Below are positions 1 through 8,465 of a stretch of 64,000 nt of DNA, piece after piece. Made by a program: the position numbers and the translations under genes. The notes under the pieces were generated by a model that worked only from the letters and a program-made list of their open reading frames with translations, was not told where the DNA came from and searched no databases. Numbering within the stretch: the first letter of the stretch is position 1; every line of letters begins with the position of its first letter. This stretch comes from Streptomyces fragilis (GTDB taxonomy: Bacteria > Actinomycetota > Actinomycetes > Streptomycetales > Streptomycetaceae), in the NCBI RefSeq assembly GCF_003112515.1, contig NZ_BEVZ01000004.1:868001-932000 (forward strand). The letters run 5' to 3'.

Positions 1-119
1 GTGCCGGTCTCCTCGATCGCGTCGAGGAGCGCCTGGAGGTTCGTACCGGATCCGGACACCAGCACGACGAGGCGCTTGACGCCGGTGGACACGGGCGCGG
101 GCGTCTGGGCGGCGGCCAC
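1..119 (-). CDS. purN: Phosphoribosylglycinamide formyltransferase, N-terminal part (window edge)
   Basis: The minus strand from a GTG at 119 reads into the window edge. After a short leader it carries KRLVVLVSGSGTNLQALLDA, the N-terminal beta-strand and SGSGTNLQ loop typical of PurN, which transfers a formyl group from 10-formyl-THF to GAR in purine synthesis. Only about 39 codons are present, so the formate-binding and catalytic residues lie outside. The neighbouring gene order (purN, small membrane proteins, sucDC) fits the Streptomyces arrangement. The identification rests on this one motif and the context. Confidence 0.8.
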   Translation of the reverse strand, partial: MAAAQTPAPVSTGVKRLVVLVSGSGTNLQALLDAIEETG

Positions 120-665
120 GGCGGGGCCCTTTCTCGGGAGAGCGGCGATTCCGGCCGGTCGTACGCGCGGCTTTGTACGGACGTACGAATGCTTCGCGCC
201 CCTTCTTACGGGGAAGTCTACGAAGCGGTCGACCGGCAGCAACGATACCCGGCACTTCGGACGCCCCCACGGGACGGGGGCGGAGCCGGGCGGTACCGTC
301 TGCCCTGTGCGACGCGGCACCGGGCGGGAACGTCCCAGGTGCGCCACACGTTCCGAAGAGGGCAGGGGGCCCGGGCCCGGGGTCTTCCCCGGAACCGGAT
401 GTGCCGCACGGCACATCCGCGGCGCCCTCCCCCCGCTCCTCGGGCGGCGCCGCCGTGACCGAAAGCCGCCTCCCGGACCGGTTCCGCCCGGTTCCCTACC
501 GCTCCATCCAGATCCACCCAGGTCCAGCCAGTTCCAGCCAGTTCCAGCCAAGGGGAAGACGCACACCCGATGCCCGACCGCCGCAGCCCGCGACTCCTCA
601 CCCTCCCCACGCGCCTCGCGCCCGGTACGCGGGGGCATGCCTCGCCGGGAGGGGAGCGTGGCGGC
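120..665. other. Divergent intergenic region upstream of purN, with a short repeat
   Basis: This 546-bp gap lies between the purN start and the start chosen for the next gene. It should hold the purN promoter near its left end, where a cgtac-rich dyad lies around 160-190, and the promoter of the rightward gene. No convincing gene is seen: the long open frames here are GC-rich shadows with proline/arginine composition. A 10-bp tandem repeat lies at 511-550. Confidence 0.5.
511..550. repeat. 10-bp tandem repeat, four units
   Basis: Units of the form GTTCCAGCCA occur back to back at 521-530 (ggtccagcca), 531-540 and 541-550, with a more degenerate first unit at 511-520. The array lies just upstream of the 666 gene and is non-coding in this annotation. 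No function is implied. Confidence 0.7.
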
Positions 666-1385
666 ATGCTGCTGCGGAATCCCTCCGAGCCCGGCTCCCC
701 GGCCCGCGACGACCACCGGGACGCCGACGGCCGACGGCCCGCCGACGAGGAGAACCCGTTCGCGCCGCCGCCGGAGAACCAGCCCTCGCAGGAGGGCCGC
801 TGGAGCGACCGGCAGCCCGAGGGCGGCGGGGGCGGCGGCTGGTCCGGCTGGGGCCAGCGCCCCGAGGGGTCCGGCCAGGGGCACCGGTCGGGTCAGGGCG
901 GCTCCGGCGAGGGACCGGGCGGACCCGGCCTGCGCTGGGATCCCACCGACCCCGCCCAGCGGCGGGCCCGCTACGCGCTGCTCAGCGGCACCTGGGGACT
1001 GATCCTCACGCTCTTCGGGCTGCCCTACGTCGCGCTGCTGCTCGGCGCGCTCGCCCTCTACTGGGGCATCAGCGCCCTGCGCACGCCCTCCCGCCCGCAG
1101 GACCCGGACCGTCCGGCGGACGGTGCGGCGGCCACCGCCTCCGGCTCCCCGACGGCCACGGGCGGGCGCAACCCGCAGCGGCGGGCGGCGATCGTCGGCA
1201 TCGTCACCGGGTCGATCGCACTGCTGATGGTGCTGCTGTTCGTCCTCGCGCAGCAGGTGCTGCTGCGGGACTTCTTCGTCTGCACCGACGAGGCGCTCAC
1301 CCGCGACGCCCGTCAGGCCTGTGTGAAGCACCTCCCCGACAGCGTCCCGGACAGCCTCCGCGACAGCCTCACGGCGTCCACCTGA
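666..1385 (+). CDS. Proline/glycine-rich membrane protein, function unknown
   Basis: 239 residues. The ATG at 666 is chosen because GGAGGGGAG lies just upstream; an earlier in-frame ATG at 570 lacks a comparable site. Residues 1-100 are hydrophilic and rich in G, P, Q and W, probably disordered. Two membrane segments follow, one near residues 105-135 (LILTLFGLPYVALLLGALAL) and one near 175-195 (IVGIVTGSIALLMVLLFVLA). A short C-terminal tail has two Cys (FVCTDEAL, QACVKHL). It ends at a strong hairpin shared with the convergent sigma-like gene. I do not recognise a named family. Confidence 0.75.
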   Translation: MLLRNPSEPGSPARDDHRDADGRRPADEENPFAPPPENQPSQEGRWSDRQPEGGGGGGWSGWGQRPEGSGQGHRSGQGGSGEGPGGPGLRWDPTDPAQRRARYALLSGTWGLILTLFGLPYVALLLGALALYWGISALRTPSRPQDPDRPADGAAATASGSPTATGGRNPQRRAAIVGIVTGSIALLMVLLFVLAQQVLLRDFFVCTDEALTRDARQACVKHLPDSVPDSLRDSLTAST

Positions 1386-1415
1386 GGGGTGGGGGCGCAG
1401 CGGCGCCCCCACCCC
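1386..1415. terminator. Bidirectional hairpin terminator
   Basis: A perfect 13-bp stem, GGGGTGGGGGCGC at 1386-1398 and its complement at 1403-1415, with an AGCG loop. It begins at the stop codon of the rightward membrane-protein gene and lies before the end of the convergent sigma-like gene, so it probably serves both. There is no long U tract, as is usual in Streptomyces. Confidence 0.7.
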
Positions 1416-1452
1416 TCCGCCCTCGTCGGCCCTTCGCCCTCGGCCTCCGCTC

Positions 1453-2160
1453 TCAGCGGGTGGTCGCGGTGACCAACCCGGCGAGGACGAGCACCCCCAC
1501 CACCGCCGTCGCTCCCGCCGCCGCGGCGGTCCACCACCGGGCCAGCCGCTCCGCGCGGCGCCGGATCACCGCCGGTCGGGCCGGCCTGGCCAGGGCGGTG
1601 GAGGTCGCCGCATGGGCGGTCTCCGCCATCCGCCGCCGCAGCGTCTCCGGGTCGGCCAGGTCCGGCACCCGGACCGCCACCGCCTCCCGGGCCCGGCACA
1701 GCCGGCTCGCCGTCGCCGCCGTGGAGGCCTCGGTCTCGGCCGCCGTCTCGGGCAGGTCGAGCCCCAGACCGTCGTAGAGCAGCAGCGTGCGCCGGTGGAG
1801 CGGCGGCAGGTCGCGCAGCGCCGCCAGCAACGCCCGGTCCGCGCGGGTCGCGCGCGGAACCGTCCGGCCGTGCTCCCGCCGTCGGCGACGGCGGCGGCTG
1901 CGCCGCCAGGGCGACAGCGCGTGGTCGTGGGCCACGGCCCGCACCCAGCTCGGCGGGTCGGGGTCGAGCGCCACCTCCGGCCAGCGGTGCCAGGCGTCGC
2001 GGAACGCCCGCTCCACGCACTCCAGCGCGACACCAAGCCGCCCGGTGAGCAGGTACGTCTGCCGGACGAGGGTGGGGACGCAGGACGCGTACAGCGCGTC
2101 GAACGCCTCCTCAGGCGTCAGGGACGTCACCTCGTCACCCATCCGCTCGACAAAACCCAT
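1453..2160 (-). CDS. ECF-like sigma-family protein with a C-terminal transmembrane helix
   Basis: 235 residues. Residues 12-75 resemble sigma region 2 (EEAFDALYASCVPTLVRQ, RAFRDAWHRWP). Residues 105-155 resemble region 4 (ALLAALRDLPPLHRRTLLL, then a helix-turn-helix with SRLCRAREAV). The last 25 residues are a hydrophobic helix (AAAGATAVVGVLVLAGLV) after an Arg-rich stretch, so the C-terminus is probably membrane-anchored. The region 2.3/2.4 signature is degenerate and the linker is extremely Arg-rich (SPWRRSRRRRRRRE), so it may not be a working sigma factor. It is transcribed divergently from the DUF6350 gene with a 75-bp gap. Confidence 0.7.
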   Translation of the reverse strand: MGFVERMGDEVTSLTPEEAFDALYASCVPTLVRQTYLLTGRLGVALECVERAFRDAWHRWPEVALDPDPPSWVRAVAHDHALSPWRRSRRRRRRREHGRTVPRATRADRALLAALRDLPPLHRRTLLLYDGLGLDLPETAAETEASTAATASRLCRAREAVAVRVPDLADPETLRRRMAETAHAATSTALARPARPAVIRRRAERLARWWTAAAAGATAVVGVLVLAGLVTATTR

Positions 2161-2235
2161 AAGCGCATGATGGGCGACACGTCCTGTATGCGCCTGTTAC
2201 GCGGGGAATGCGGGTGCCGTTGGGAGCATGGCGGC

Positions 2236-4245
2236 GTGCCCCAGACCGCGTCTCCCCCGCCGCCTCCTCCACCGCCGTCCTCGTCGCCCGACGCCGCGGC
2301 ACCCGCAGCCGCGGCACCCGCAGCCGCACAGCCCGGCGGCGCGCAGCCCGTTTCCGTGCAGCGCCCCGGTGCGACGTCCGCTTCCGTCCGGTACCCGGGT
2401 GCGGAGCCCGTCTCCGTGCAGCAACAAGGTGCGGAGCCCGTCTCCGGGCAGCACCCCGGTGCGGAGCCCTCCGACAGGCAGTCCGGGTCCGTGCAGACAT
2501 CCGGCGCACAGTCCGTTGCCGTGCAGCACCACGGCGCACAGTCCGTTGCCGTGTACTCCCCCGGCGGGCGGACCTCCGTGGCGCAGTCCCCCGCCCGGCA
2601 GCCGGCCCCGCCGCCCGCACCCTCGACCGCGCCCCCGACCGGTCGACCCGCTGTTCGGTCGGCCGCCTGGCCGCCCGCGACGCCGTCCGCACCCCGCCGG
2701 CTGCTGGTCGGACTGCTGCTCCGGCTGGTTCTCCGCCTCCGGCTCCGGCTGCTCCTCGGTCGCGCGGCACTGGGCGCGGCAGTCGCCCTCGCGGCGGGCA
2801 GGGGCACGGCGGCGTACCTGTCGTTCGGTGACGCCACCAACCGGGCGGATCGGCGCCCCCACCCGCGCGTGCCGTCGCTGCCGCCCCTGTCTGCGGTGGC
2901 GGCCGGCCTGGCCGCGGCCGGCACCGGCCTGGTCGTCCTCGCCGTGCCGGTGCTGTTCCTCTGGATGACCTCGCCCTATCCCGGCAGTGGCCCGGGCAAC
3001 GCGCTGCACACGACGGCCGCCCTCTGGCTGTCGGCACACGGCGTCGACCTGGTCCGCACCGACACCCTGTCCGCGGTGCCCGCGCCGATGGGCGTGGGCC
3101 CCCTGCTGCTCACCGCGCTCCCGGTGTGGCTGCTGCACCGGGCGGGACGGTCCGTCGCCGAGGACGGCGACCGGACCGACGGTGACCGGGCCGACGGCGA
3201 CCGGGCCGACGGCGACCGGGCCGACGGCGACCGGGCCGATGACGACGCTCCCCCGGCTCCGGGCCCCGCCTGGGCCGGGGTGACGGCGGGGTACGTGACG
3301 GCCGGCCTGCTCGCCGCGCTGTACGCCACGGGCGGCGAGTACCGCCCCGGCTGGGGATGGAGCACCCTCTTCCTGCCGGCGCTGGCCGCCGTGGTGTCCC
3401 TGTCCGGGATGTGGGCCGGCTCCGACCACCTGCGGCGCACGGTGGACCGGACGGCCGGACGTCTCCCCGATCTCCTCCTCGGTCGCGCCGACCGCGGCCG
3501 TCGGCTGGGCGCCGCGTTCCGGGCGGCCGGGGAGGGCGCGGCGGCGCTGCTGTGCGGCGGGGCGCTGCTGGCGGTGCTCGCGCTCGTGCTGCGGGCCGGG
3601 GAGGCGGGGGCGGCGTTCGGCCGGCTCGCCGGAGGCTGGGTGAGCGGCGTGACCCTGCTGCTGCTCTGCCTGGCACTGCTGCCGAACGCGGCGGTGTGGG
3701 CGGCCGCGTACGCGACGGGCGCCGGCTTCCTGCTCGGGCCCGCCATGGTCGCTCCGCTCGGGGGCTGGGGGCCGGTGCCGCGCCTGCCGGCCTTCCCGTG
3801 GCTGGCCGCGGTGCCGACGGGGGCGGCCCCGCGGGAGGGGGCGGCTCCGGCCGGAGGGACCGCGGCGGACGTGGCGGCCGGGGCGGACGTCACGAGCGGG
3901 GCGGATGTCGCGGGCGGGGTGGGCGACGTCGTGGTGACCTGGCTGCCCGCCGTGCTGCCGCTGCTGGCGGGGGTGGCGATCGGCGTGCGCCTCGCCCGGC
4001 GGGCCGCCGCGGCGCGGACTCCCTGGCCGTGGCTGCGGACGGCCGTCCTGGCCGTCCTCGGGTGCCTGATCTGCGGCGCGGCGCTGGCCGCGCTCGCGGG
4101 TCTGGCCGGAGGGCCGCTGGGCCGCGGGACGCTCGCCGCGTTCGGCCCCGTCTGGTGGCGGACCGGCCTGGCCACCGCCGCCTGGACCCTGCTCCCGGCC
4201 CTCCTGTCGGCCCTCCTCGTCCGCTGGGACCGCCTGCGCCGCTGA
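2236..4245 (+). CDS. DUF6350-family polytopic membrane protein with an N-terminal repeat region
   Basis: 669 residues from a GTG at 2236, chosen because GGGAG at about 2221-2226 is well spaced. The recognisable core starts near residue 225 (LFLWMTSPYPGSGPGNALHTTAALWLSAHGVDLVRTDTLS). This matches the conserved start of the DUF6350 membrane proteins that sit next to sucCD in actinomycetes and are sometimes called cell-division membrane proteins. About nine hydrophobic segments follow. The first 200 residues are unusual: proline-rich, with seven copies of a 10-residue repeat. A DGDRA repeat occupies a loop after the second membrane segment. It ends at a hairpin shared with the convergent sucD. 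The biochemical function is unknown. Confidence 0.75.
   Translation: MPQTASPPPPPPPPSSSPDAAAPAAAAPAAAQPGGAQPVSVQRPGATSASVRYPGAEPVSVQQQGAEPVSGQHPGAEPSDRQSGSVQTSGAQSVAVQHHGAQSVAVYSPGGRTSVAQSPARQPAPPPAPSTAPPTGRPAVRSAAWPPATPSAPRRLLVGLLLRLVLRLRLRLLLGRAALGAAVALAAGRGTAAYLSFGDATNRADRRPHPRVPSLPPLSAVAAGLAAAGTGLVVLAVPVLFLWMTSPYPGSGPGNALHTTAALWLSAHGVDLVRTDTLSAVPAPMGVGPLLLTALPVWLLHRAGRSVAEDGDRTDGDRADGDRADGDRADGDRADDDAPPAPGPAWAGVTAGYVTAGLLAALYATGGEYRPGWGWSTLFLPALAAVVSLSGMWAGSDHLRRTVDRTAGRLPDLLLGRADRGRRLGAAFRAAGEGAAALLCGGALLAVLALVLRAGEAGAAFGRLAGGWVSGVTLLLLCLALLPNAAVWAAAYATGAGFLLGPAMVAPLGGWGPVPRLPAFPWLAAVPTGAAPREGAAPAGGTAADVAAGADVTSGADVAGGVGDVVVTWLPAVLPLLAGVAIGVRLARRAAAARTPWPWLRTAVLAVLGCLICGAALAALAGLAGGPLGRGTLAAFGPVWWRTGLATAAWTLLPALLSALLVRWDRLRR
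2341..2580 (+). repeat. 30-bp coding repeat (10-residue unit) in the DUF6350 gene
   Basis: About seven and a half units of a 30-bp repeat encode variants of A-x-x-V-S-V-Q-x-x-G (for example AEPVSVQQQG, AEPVSGQHPG, AQSVAVQHHG). One unit is longer (AEPSDRQSGSVQTSG). The period is a multiple of three, so copy number could change without breaking the frame. Confidence 0.85.
3163..3237 (+). repeat. 15-bp tandem repeat encoding DGDRA x5
   Basis: Five consecutive copies of GACGGCGACCGGGCC (first and second with one difference each) lie in the DUF6350 gene, in a charged loop following LLTALPVWLLHRAG. The units are nearly identical in DNA, which suggests recent slippage-driven growth. Confidence 0.9.
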
Positions 4246-4270
4246 CCCGCGGGCGGCCCGGGAACGGCGG

Positions 4271-4310
4271 CGGGCCCGCGCCCAGGGGGTGTACCCCGGG
4301 CGCGGGCCCG
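4271..4310. terminator. Bidirectional hairpin terminator
   Basis: A perfect 13-bp stem, CGGGCCCGCGCCC at 4271-4283 and its complement at 4298-4310. The loop itself contains GGGG...CCCC and can extend the structure. It sits between the 3' ends of the convergent DUF6350 gene and sucD. Confidence 0.75.
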
Positions 4311-4329
4311 TCGGAGAGGAGAGGCGGCG

Positions 4330-5214
4330 TCAGCCGGCGAGGATCTCGCGGGCCAGCTTCGCGGTCTCGGTCGGGGTCTTGCCGACCTTCACGCCCGCGG
4401 CCTCGAGGGCCTCCTTCTTCGCCTGCGCGGTGCCGGACGAACCGGACACGATGGCGCCGGCGTGACCCATGGTCTTGCCCTCCGGCGCCGTGAAGCCCGC
4501 GACGTAGCCGACGACCGGCTTGGTCACGTTCTCCTTGATGAACGCGGCGGCACGCTCCTCGGCGTCGCCACCGATCTCACCGATCATCACGATGAGGTCG
4601 GTGTCGGGGTCGTCCTGGAACGCGGCCAGGGCGTCGATGTGCGTGGTGCCGATGATCGGGTCGCCACCGATGCCGACGGCGGTGGTGAAGCCGATGTCAC
4701 GCAGCTCGTACATCATCTGGTACGTCAGCGTGCCGGACTTCGAGACCAGGCCGATGCGGCCCGGCTTGGTGATGTCGCCCGGGATGATGCCGACGTTCGA
4801 GCCGCCCGGCGTGATGATGCCGGGGCAGTTCGGGCCGATGATCCGGGTCTTGTTGCCCTTCTTGCCGGCGTACGCCCAGAACGCGGCGCTGTCGTGCACG
4901 GCGATGCCCTCGGTGATCACCACGGCCAGCGGGATCTCGGCGTCGATCGCCTCGATGACCGCGTCCTTGGTGAACTTCTCCGGGACGAAGATGACCGTGA
5001 CGTCGGCGCCGGTCTTCTCGATGGCCTCCTTGACGGTGCCGAAGACCGGTACCTCGGTGCCGTCGAAGTCGACCGTCTGACCCGCCTTGCGCGGGTTGAC
5101 GCCGCCCACGACGTTCGTGCCGTCGCCGAGCATGAGCTTGGTGTGCTTCATGCCCGTGGCACCGGTCATGCCCTGGACGATGACCTTGCTGTCCTTGTTG
5201 AGCCAGATAGACAT
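4330..5214 (-). CDS. sucD: Succinyl-CoA synthetase (ADP-forming) alpha subunit
   Basis: 294 residues, the family's usual length. The N-terminal CoA-binding Rossmann region has IVQGMTGATGMKHTK. The C-terminal half holds the phosphohistidine loop GHAGAIVSGSSGTAQAKKEA, whose His is phosphorylated during succinyl-CoA + ADP + Pi to succinate + CoA + ATP. The start at 5214 (MSIWLNKDSKVIVQG) matches the family. It is the second gene of sucCD, 28 bp after the sucC stop, and ends at the hairpin shared with the DUF6350 gene. TCA-cycle enzyme, cytoplasmic. Confidence 0.97.
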   Translation of the reverse strand: MSIWLNKDSKVIVQGMTGATGMKHTKLMLGDGTNVVGGVNPRKAGQTVDFDGTEVPVFGTVKEAIEKTGADVTVIFVPEKFTKDAVIEAIDAEIPLAVVITEGIAVHDSAAFWAYAGKKGNKTRIIGPNCPGIITPGGSNVGIIPGDITKPGRIGLVSKSGTLTYQMMYELRDIGFTTAVGIGGDPIIGTTHIDALAAFQDDPDTDLIVMIGEIGGDAEERAAAFIKENVTKPVVGYVAGFTAPEGKTMGHAGAIVSGSSGTAQAKKEALEAAGVKVGKTPTETAKLAREILAG

Positions 5215-5242
5215 GGTGTGTGGATGTCCTCGTCCTCGGTGC

Positions 5243-6421
5243 TTACTTGGCGGCGGCGAGCTCGGCGGCCTTGGCGGCCGCGCCGTCCATGGTGTCGACG
5301 CGCTGGACCAGCGGGTGGTTGGCGTCGCTGAGGATCTTGCGACCCAGCTCGGCGTTGTTGCCGTCGAGGCGGACGACCAGCGGCTTCTCGACCTTCTCGC
5401 CGCGCTCCTCGAGGAGCTGCAGGGCCTGGACGATGCCGTTGGCGACCTCGTCACAGGCGGTGATGCCACCGAAGACGTTGACGAACACGGAGCGGACGTC
5501 CGGGTCGCCGAGGATGATCTCCAGGCCGTTCGCCATCACCTGGGCGGACGCGCCGCCACCGATGTCGAGGAAGTTGGCGGGCTTCACGCCGCCGTGCTCC
5601 TCACCGGCGTACGCGACGACGTCCAGGGTCGACATGACCAGGCCGGCGCCGTTGCCGATGATGCCGACCTCGCCGTCGAGCTTGACGTAGTTGAGGCCCT
5701 TCTCCTTGGCAGCGGCCTCGAGCGGGTTCGCCGCGGCCTTGTCGTGGAGCGCCTCGAAGTCGGGGTGACGGAACTCGGCGTTGTCGTCCAGGGAGACCTT
5801 GCCGTCGAGGGCGAGGATGTCACCGGAGGCGACCTTGGCCAGCGGGTTCACCTCGACCAGGAGGGCGTCCTCCTTGATGAAGACGTCCCACAGCTTCACC
5901 AGGACGGCGGCGACCTTGTCGGCGACCTCGGCCGGGAACTTGGCGGCCTCGACGATCTCGCGGGCCTTATCCGGGGTGACACCGTCGATCGCGTCGATCG
6001 GGGTCTTGGCGACGGCCTCGGGGCGGGTGGCCGCCACCTCCTCGATGTCCATGCCGCCCTCGACGGAGGCGATGGACAGGAAGGTGCGGTTGGCACGGTC
6101 GAGGAGGAAGGAGACGTAGTACTCCTCCGCGATCTCCGGCGCCAGCTCCGCCAGCATGACCTTGTGGACCGTGTGGCCCTTGATGTCCATGCCGAGGATG
6201 TCGTTGGCGCGGGCGACGGCCTCGTCGGGCGAGCCGGCCACCTTGACGCCGCCGGCCTTGCCGCGGCCACCGACCTTCACCTGCGCCTTGACGACCGACT
6301 TGCCGCCGAGCCGCTCGGTGATCTCGCGCGCCGCCTCAGGCGTGTCGATGACTTCACCGGCAAGCACCGGTACATCGTGCTTGGCGAAGAGGTCCCTCGC
6401 CTGGTACTCGAACAGGTCCAC
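5243..6421 (-). CDS. sucC: Succinyl-CoA synthetase beta subunit
   Basis: 392 residues with the ATP-grasp fold. It opens MDLFEYQARDLFAKHDVPVL as usual and has the nucleotide-binding VKAQVKVGGRGKAGGVK. C-terminally VNVFGGITACDEVANGI marks the subunit-interface and phosphate loop. With SucD it makes the TCA-cycle succinyl-CoA synthetase. It is the first gene of the operon. Its promoter should lie in 6422-6670. Confidence 0.97.
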   Translation of the reverse strand: MDLFEYQARDLFAKHDVPVLAGEVIDTPEAAREITERLGGKSVVKAQVKVGGRGKAGGVKVAGSPDEAVARANDILGMDIKGHTVHKVMLAELAPEIAEEYYVSFLLDRANRTFLSIASVEGGMDIEEVAATRPEAVAKTPIDAIDGVTPDKAREIVEAAKFPAEVADKVAAVLVKLWDVFIKEDALLVEVNPLAKVASGDILALDGKVSLDDNAEFRHPDFEALHDKAAANPLEAAAKEKGLNYVKLDGEVGIIGNGAGLVMSTLDVVAYAGEEHGGVKPANFLDIGGGASAQVMANGLEIILGDPDVRSVFVNVFGGITACDEVANGIVQALQLLEERGEKVEKPLVVRLDGNNAELGRKILSDANHPLVQRVDTMDGAAAKAAELAAAK

Positions 6422-6706
6422 GCGCTTCCGTCCCTATCAGTGATCTCGCGGTTCGTTGGATGCGTGGGCGTGCCGCGAAGGGCAACGTGACGTCCGCTGT
6501 TGTCACAAGGGGGGCGCACACGGTGTCCGAGCGCGCGGCATGTCCGTCCGGCAGGGTATCCCCGCCACCCGCGAGGGCTCTAATTAGGGCATCACACATG
6601 AGCGGTGATAACGGTCACATGTTGTCGCAGGTGATCACCCGTTTCGGCCCGTTCGGCCCGCCACGACCGACCTCACCGGACCGGGGTCCGGTCCGGTGAG
6701 GTCCGA
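6422..6706. promoter_or_regulatory. sucC upstream region with a stem-loop at its far end
   Basis: The leader and promoter region for leftward sucCD. AT-rich patches unusual for this genome (ctctaattagggc near 6587; gtgataacggtcacatgttgtc near 6603-6626) are candidate promoter or operator sequence, but I cannot fix a -35/-10 pair. A perfect 12-bp stem-loop at 6671-6701 (CCTCACCGGACC / complement, 7-nt loop) follows the secreted-protein terminator and may be a second terminator shielding sucC. Confidence 0.45.
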
Positions 6707-6743
6707 GGGGGCGGCCGCGGTCACTGTCCGCGCGGCCGCCCCC
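6707..6743 (-). terminator. Terminator of the secreted repeat protein gene
   Basis: A perfect 13-bp stem, GGGGGCGGCCGCG at 6707-6719 and its complement at 6731-6743, starts 5 bp beyond the stop codon of the leftward gene ending at 6749. The second stem-loop at 6671-6701 lies just behind it. Confidence 0.75.
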
Positions 6744-6748
6744 TGCGA

Positions 6749-8308
6749 TCAGCCGAAGTAGGGGTGGACGACGCCGTGCGGCGCGACCTGGCCGGCCGCG
6801 TCGCCGACGACGCCGTGCGCGCCGCCCACCGCGTGGCCGGCCGTGCCGGTGGCACCGTCCACGACCTCCGTGACGGCACCGTGCGCGAGGGCGCCGGTCC
6901 CGTCGGCGGCGGCCCACGCGAACGTCCCGGCCCCTCCGGTCACCCCGGCGGCGAGCGGAGCGGCCTCCCCGGCCACGCCACGGACCGTGCCGTCGGCGGC
7001 GCCGGCCGTGCCGTGCACCGTGGCGCCGACCGCGCCCACGGCGCCGTGGGCCACAGGGGCGACGGTGCCGTGGAGACCGTGGGCCGCGGTCGTGACGGTG
7101 CCGTCCGCCTGCCGCACGGTGACACCGGCCGCGTCCCGCACCTCGTGGACGGCGGGGGCGGCGGTGGTGTGGACGGCACCGACCGCGCCGTGCGCCGTGG
7201 CTGCCACCTGCCGGACCGCCTCCGCGGCGGCACCGTGCACGCCGCCGACCGCGTCGGCGGCGGTGGCGTCGACGCGCTCCACCAGCGGGACGGCCGTCGC
7301 GTGCACGCCCCGGACCACACCCGCGGCGGTCCCGTCGGCCCGCCGGACGGTGGGGGCGACCGTCGAAGCGGTGTCCCCCACGGCGGAACCGGCGGCGGTC
7401 CCCACTCCGTGCACGGCCCACGGCACCTGGCCGACGACGCCGCCGGCGAAGGGGAGGGCGTGGTCCGCGACGCCCTGGACGAGCGGGGTCACCTGACCGG
7501 TCAGGCCGGACACGAACGGCCTGACCAGCCCGCCCGTACCGGACGCCAGCCCACCGGCGTCGGCGACGGCCCGGTCCGCGACCGGCCCGACCCCCCTCAG
7601 CGCGGTGCCCGCGACGGGCGGCAGCACGGCCTGCCCGGCGTCGGCGGCGATCCCGTCCACCAGCCCGGCGGCGTACGGCGGAACGTCTGCGACGACACCG
7701 CCGGCGACCGGCAGCGCCCCGTCAACTGTCCGCCCCGCAACCTCACCCAGACGGGTGGCAACGGAGGCGGTGCCGGCCACGGCGTCACCGGTGACGGCGG
7801 TGGTCCGGCCCGCCGTCCCGTCCACCACCGGCAGGGCGCCGTGCGCGGCTGACTCCACCACCGGCGGAACGGCGGCGGAGGCGGCACCGGCCACCGCCTC
7901 ACCGGCGCCGGTCACGGCCGCGGTCCGGGCCTCCGCCAGCTCGGGGGCGAAGTCCTCCAGGGGACCGAAGAGGTAGTCGACCGCGGTGGTGGCGGTGGCG
8001 GTGGCGTCCGTGGTGGTGACGGTGGCGGCGGTGGCGGTGGCGGTGTCGCGGACCTTCTCCGCGTCCACGGCGCTCACGGTGCCCGTGGTGTCCACGGCGT
8101 CCGTGGCGTCCGTGGCGTCCGTGGCGTCCGCGGGAGTCAGGTCCGGGAGGGTGCTGTCCGGGACCGACAGGTCGGGCAGCACCGGCAGGTCGGGCAGGGA
8201 GAGGGAGGTCGCGGGCAGTTCGTCGGCCGAGGCGGTGGCGGAGCCGAGCGCCCAGGCGCTGGTGACGCCGGCGGCTATGACGATGGAGCGACGGATGTTC
8301 TTGTTCAT
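6749..8308 (-). CDS. Secreted Ala/Val/Gly-rich repetitive protein, function unknown
   Basis: 519 residues. The start at 8308 gives MNKNIRRSIVIAAGVTSAWALGSATASADE, a clean Sec signal peptide with cleavage near ASA-DE. An acidic Leu/Pro/Asp section (LPDLPVLPDL, then repeated DAT) follows. The remaining 400 residues are built of loose repeats around V-x-G-x-x-x-(T/A)-(V/A)-P and HGAVGAV/HGTVAPV, with no Cys and no recognisable enzyme motif. There is no LPXTG anchor or membrane helix at the C-terminus. Composition suggests an extracellular structural or surface-associated protein. It lies immediately downstream of a second secreted Leu/Pro-rich gene in the same direction. Confidence 0.75.
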   Translation of the reverse strand: MNKNIRRSIVIAAGVTSAWALGSATASADELPATSLSLPDLPVLPDLSVPDSTLPDLTPADATDATDATDAVDTTGTVSAVDAEKVRDTATATAATVTTTDATATATTAVDYLFGPLEDFAPELAEARTAAVTGAGEAVAGAASAAVPPVVESAAHGALPVVDGTAGRTTAVTGDAVAGTASVATRLGEVAGRTVDGALPVAGGVVADVPPYAAGLVDGIAADAGQAVLPPVAGTALRGVGPVADRAVADAGGLASGTGGLVRPFVSGLTGQVTPLVQGVADHALPFAGGVVGQVPWAVHGVGTAAGSAVGDTASTVAPTVRRADGTAAGVVRGVHATAVPLVERVDATAADAVGGVHGAAAEAVRQVAATAHGAVGAVHTTAAPAVHEVRDAAGVTVRQADGTVTTAAHGLHGTVAPVAHGAVGAVGATVHGTAGAADGTVRGVAGEAAPLAAGVTGGAGTFAWAAADGTGALAHGAVTEVVDGATGTAGHAVGGAHGVVGDAAGQVAPHGVVHPYFG

Positions 8309-8465
8309 GAGGTGCGTCAGATCCTTCACAGAGATCTTGAGCGTTCCGAGCCGTCGAAGGACGGGTCGGAAGACCGGGAGGTTCCCGTACCGGAGCGCGT
8401 CCGGACAGGCGGGCAGACCTGTTCCGCCCCCGCGCGGCAGGTCTTGGGCGGGGGAAGGGCCTGCC

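Noticed and set aside
173..1777. Long rightward open frame across the start of the window
   Set aside because: Arg/Pro-rich composition, crosses a strong terminator and overlaps better-supported genes on both strands.
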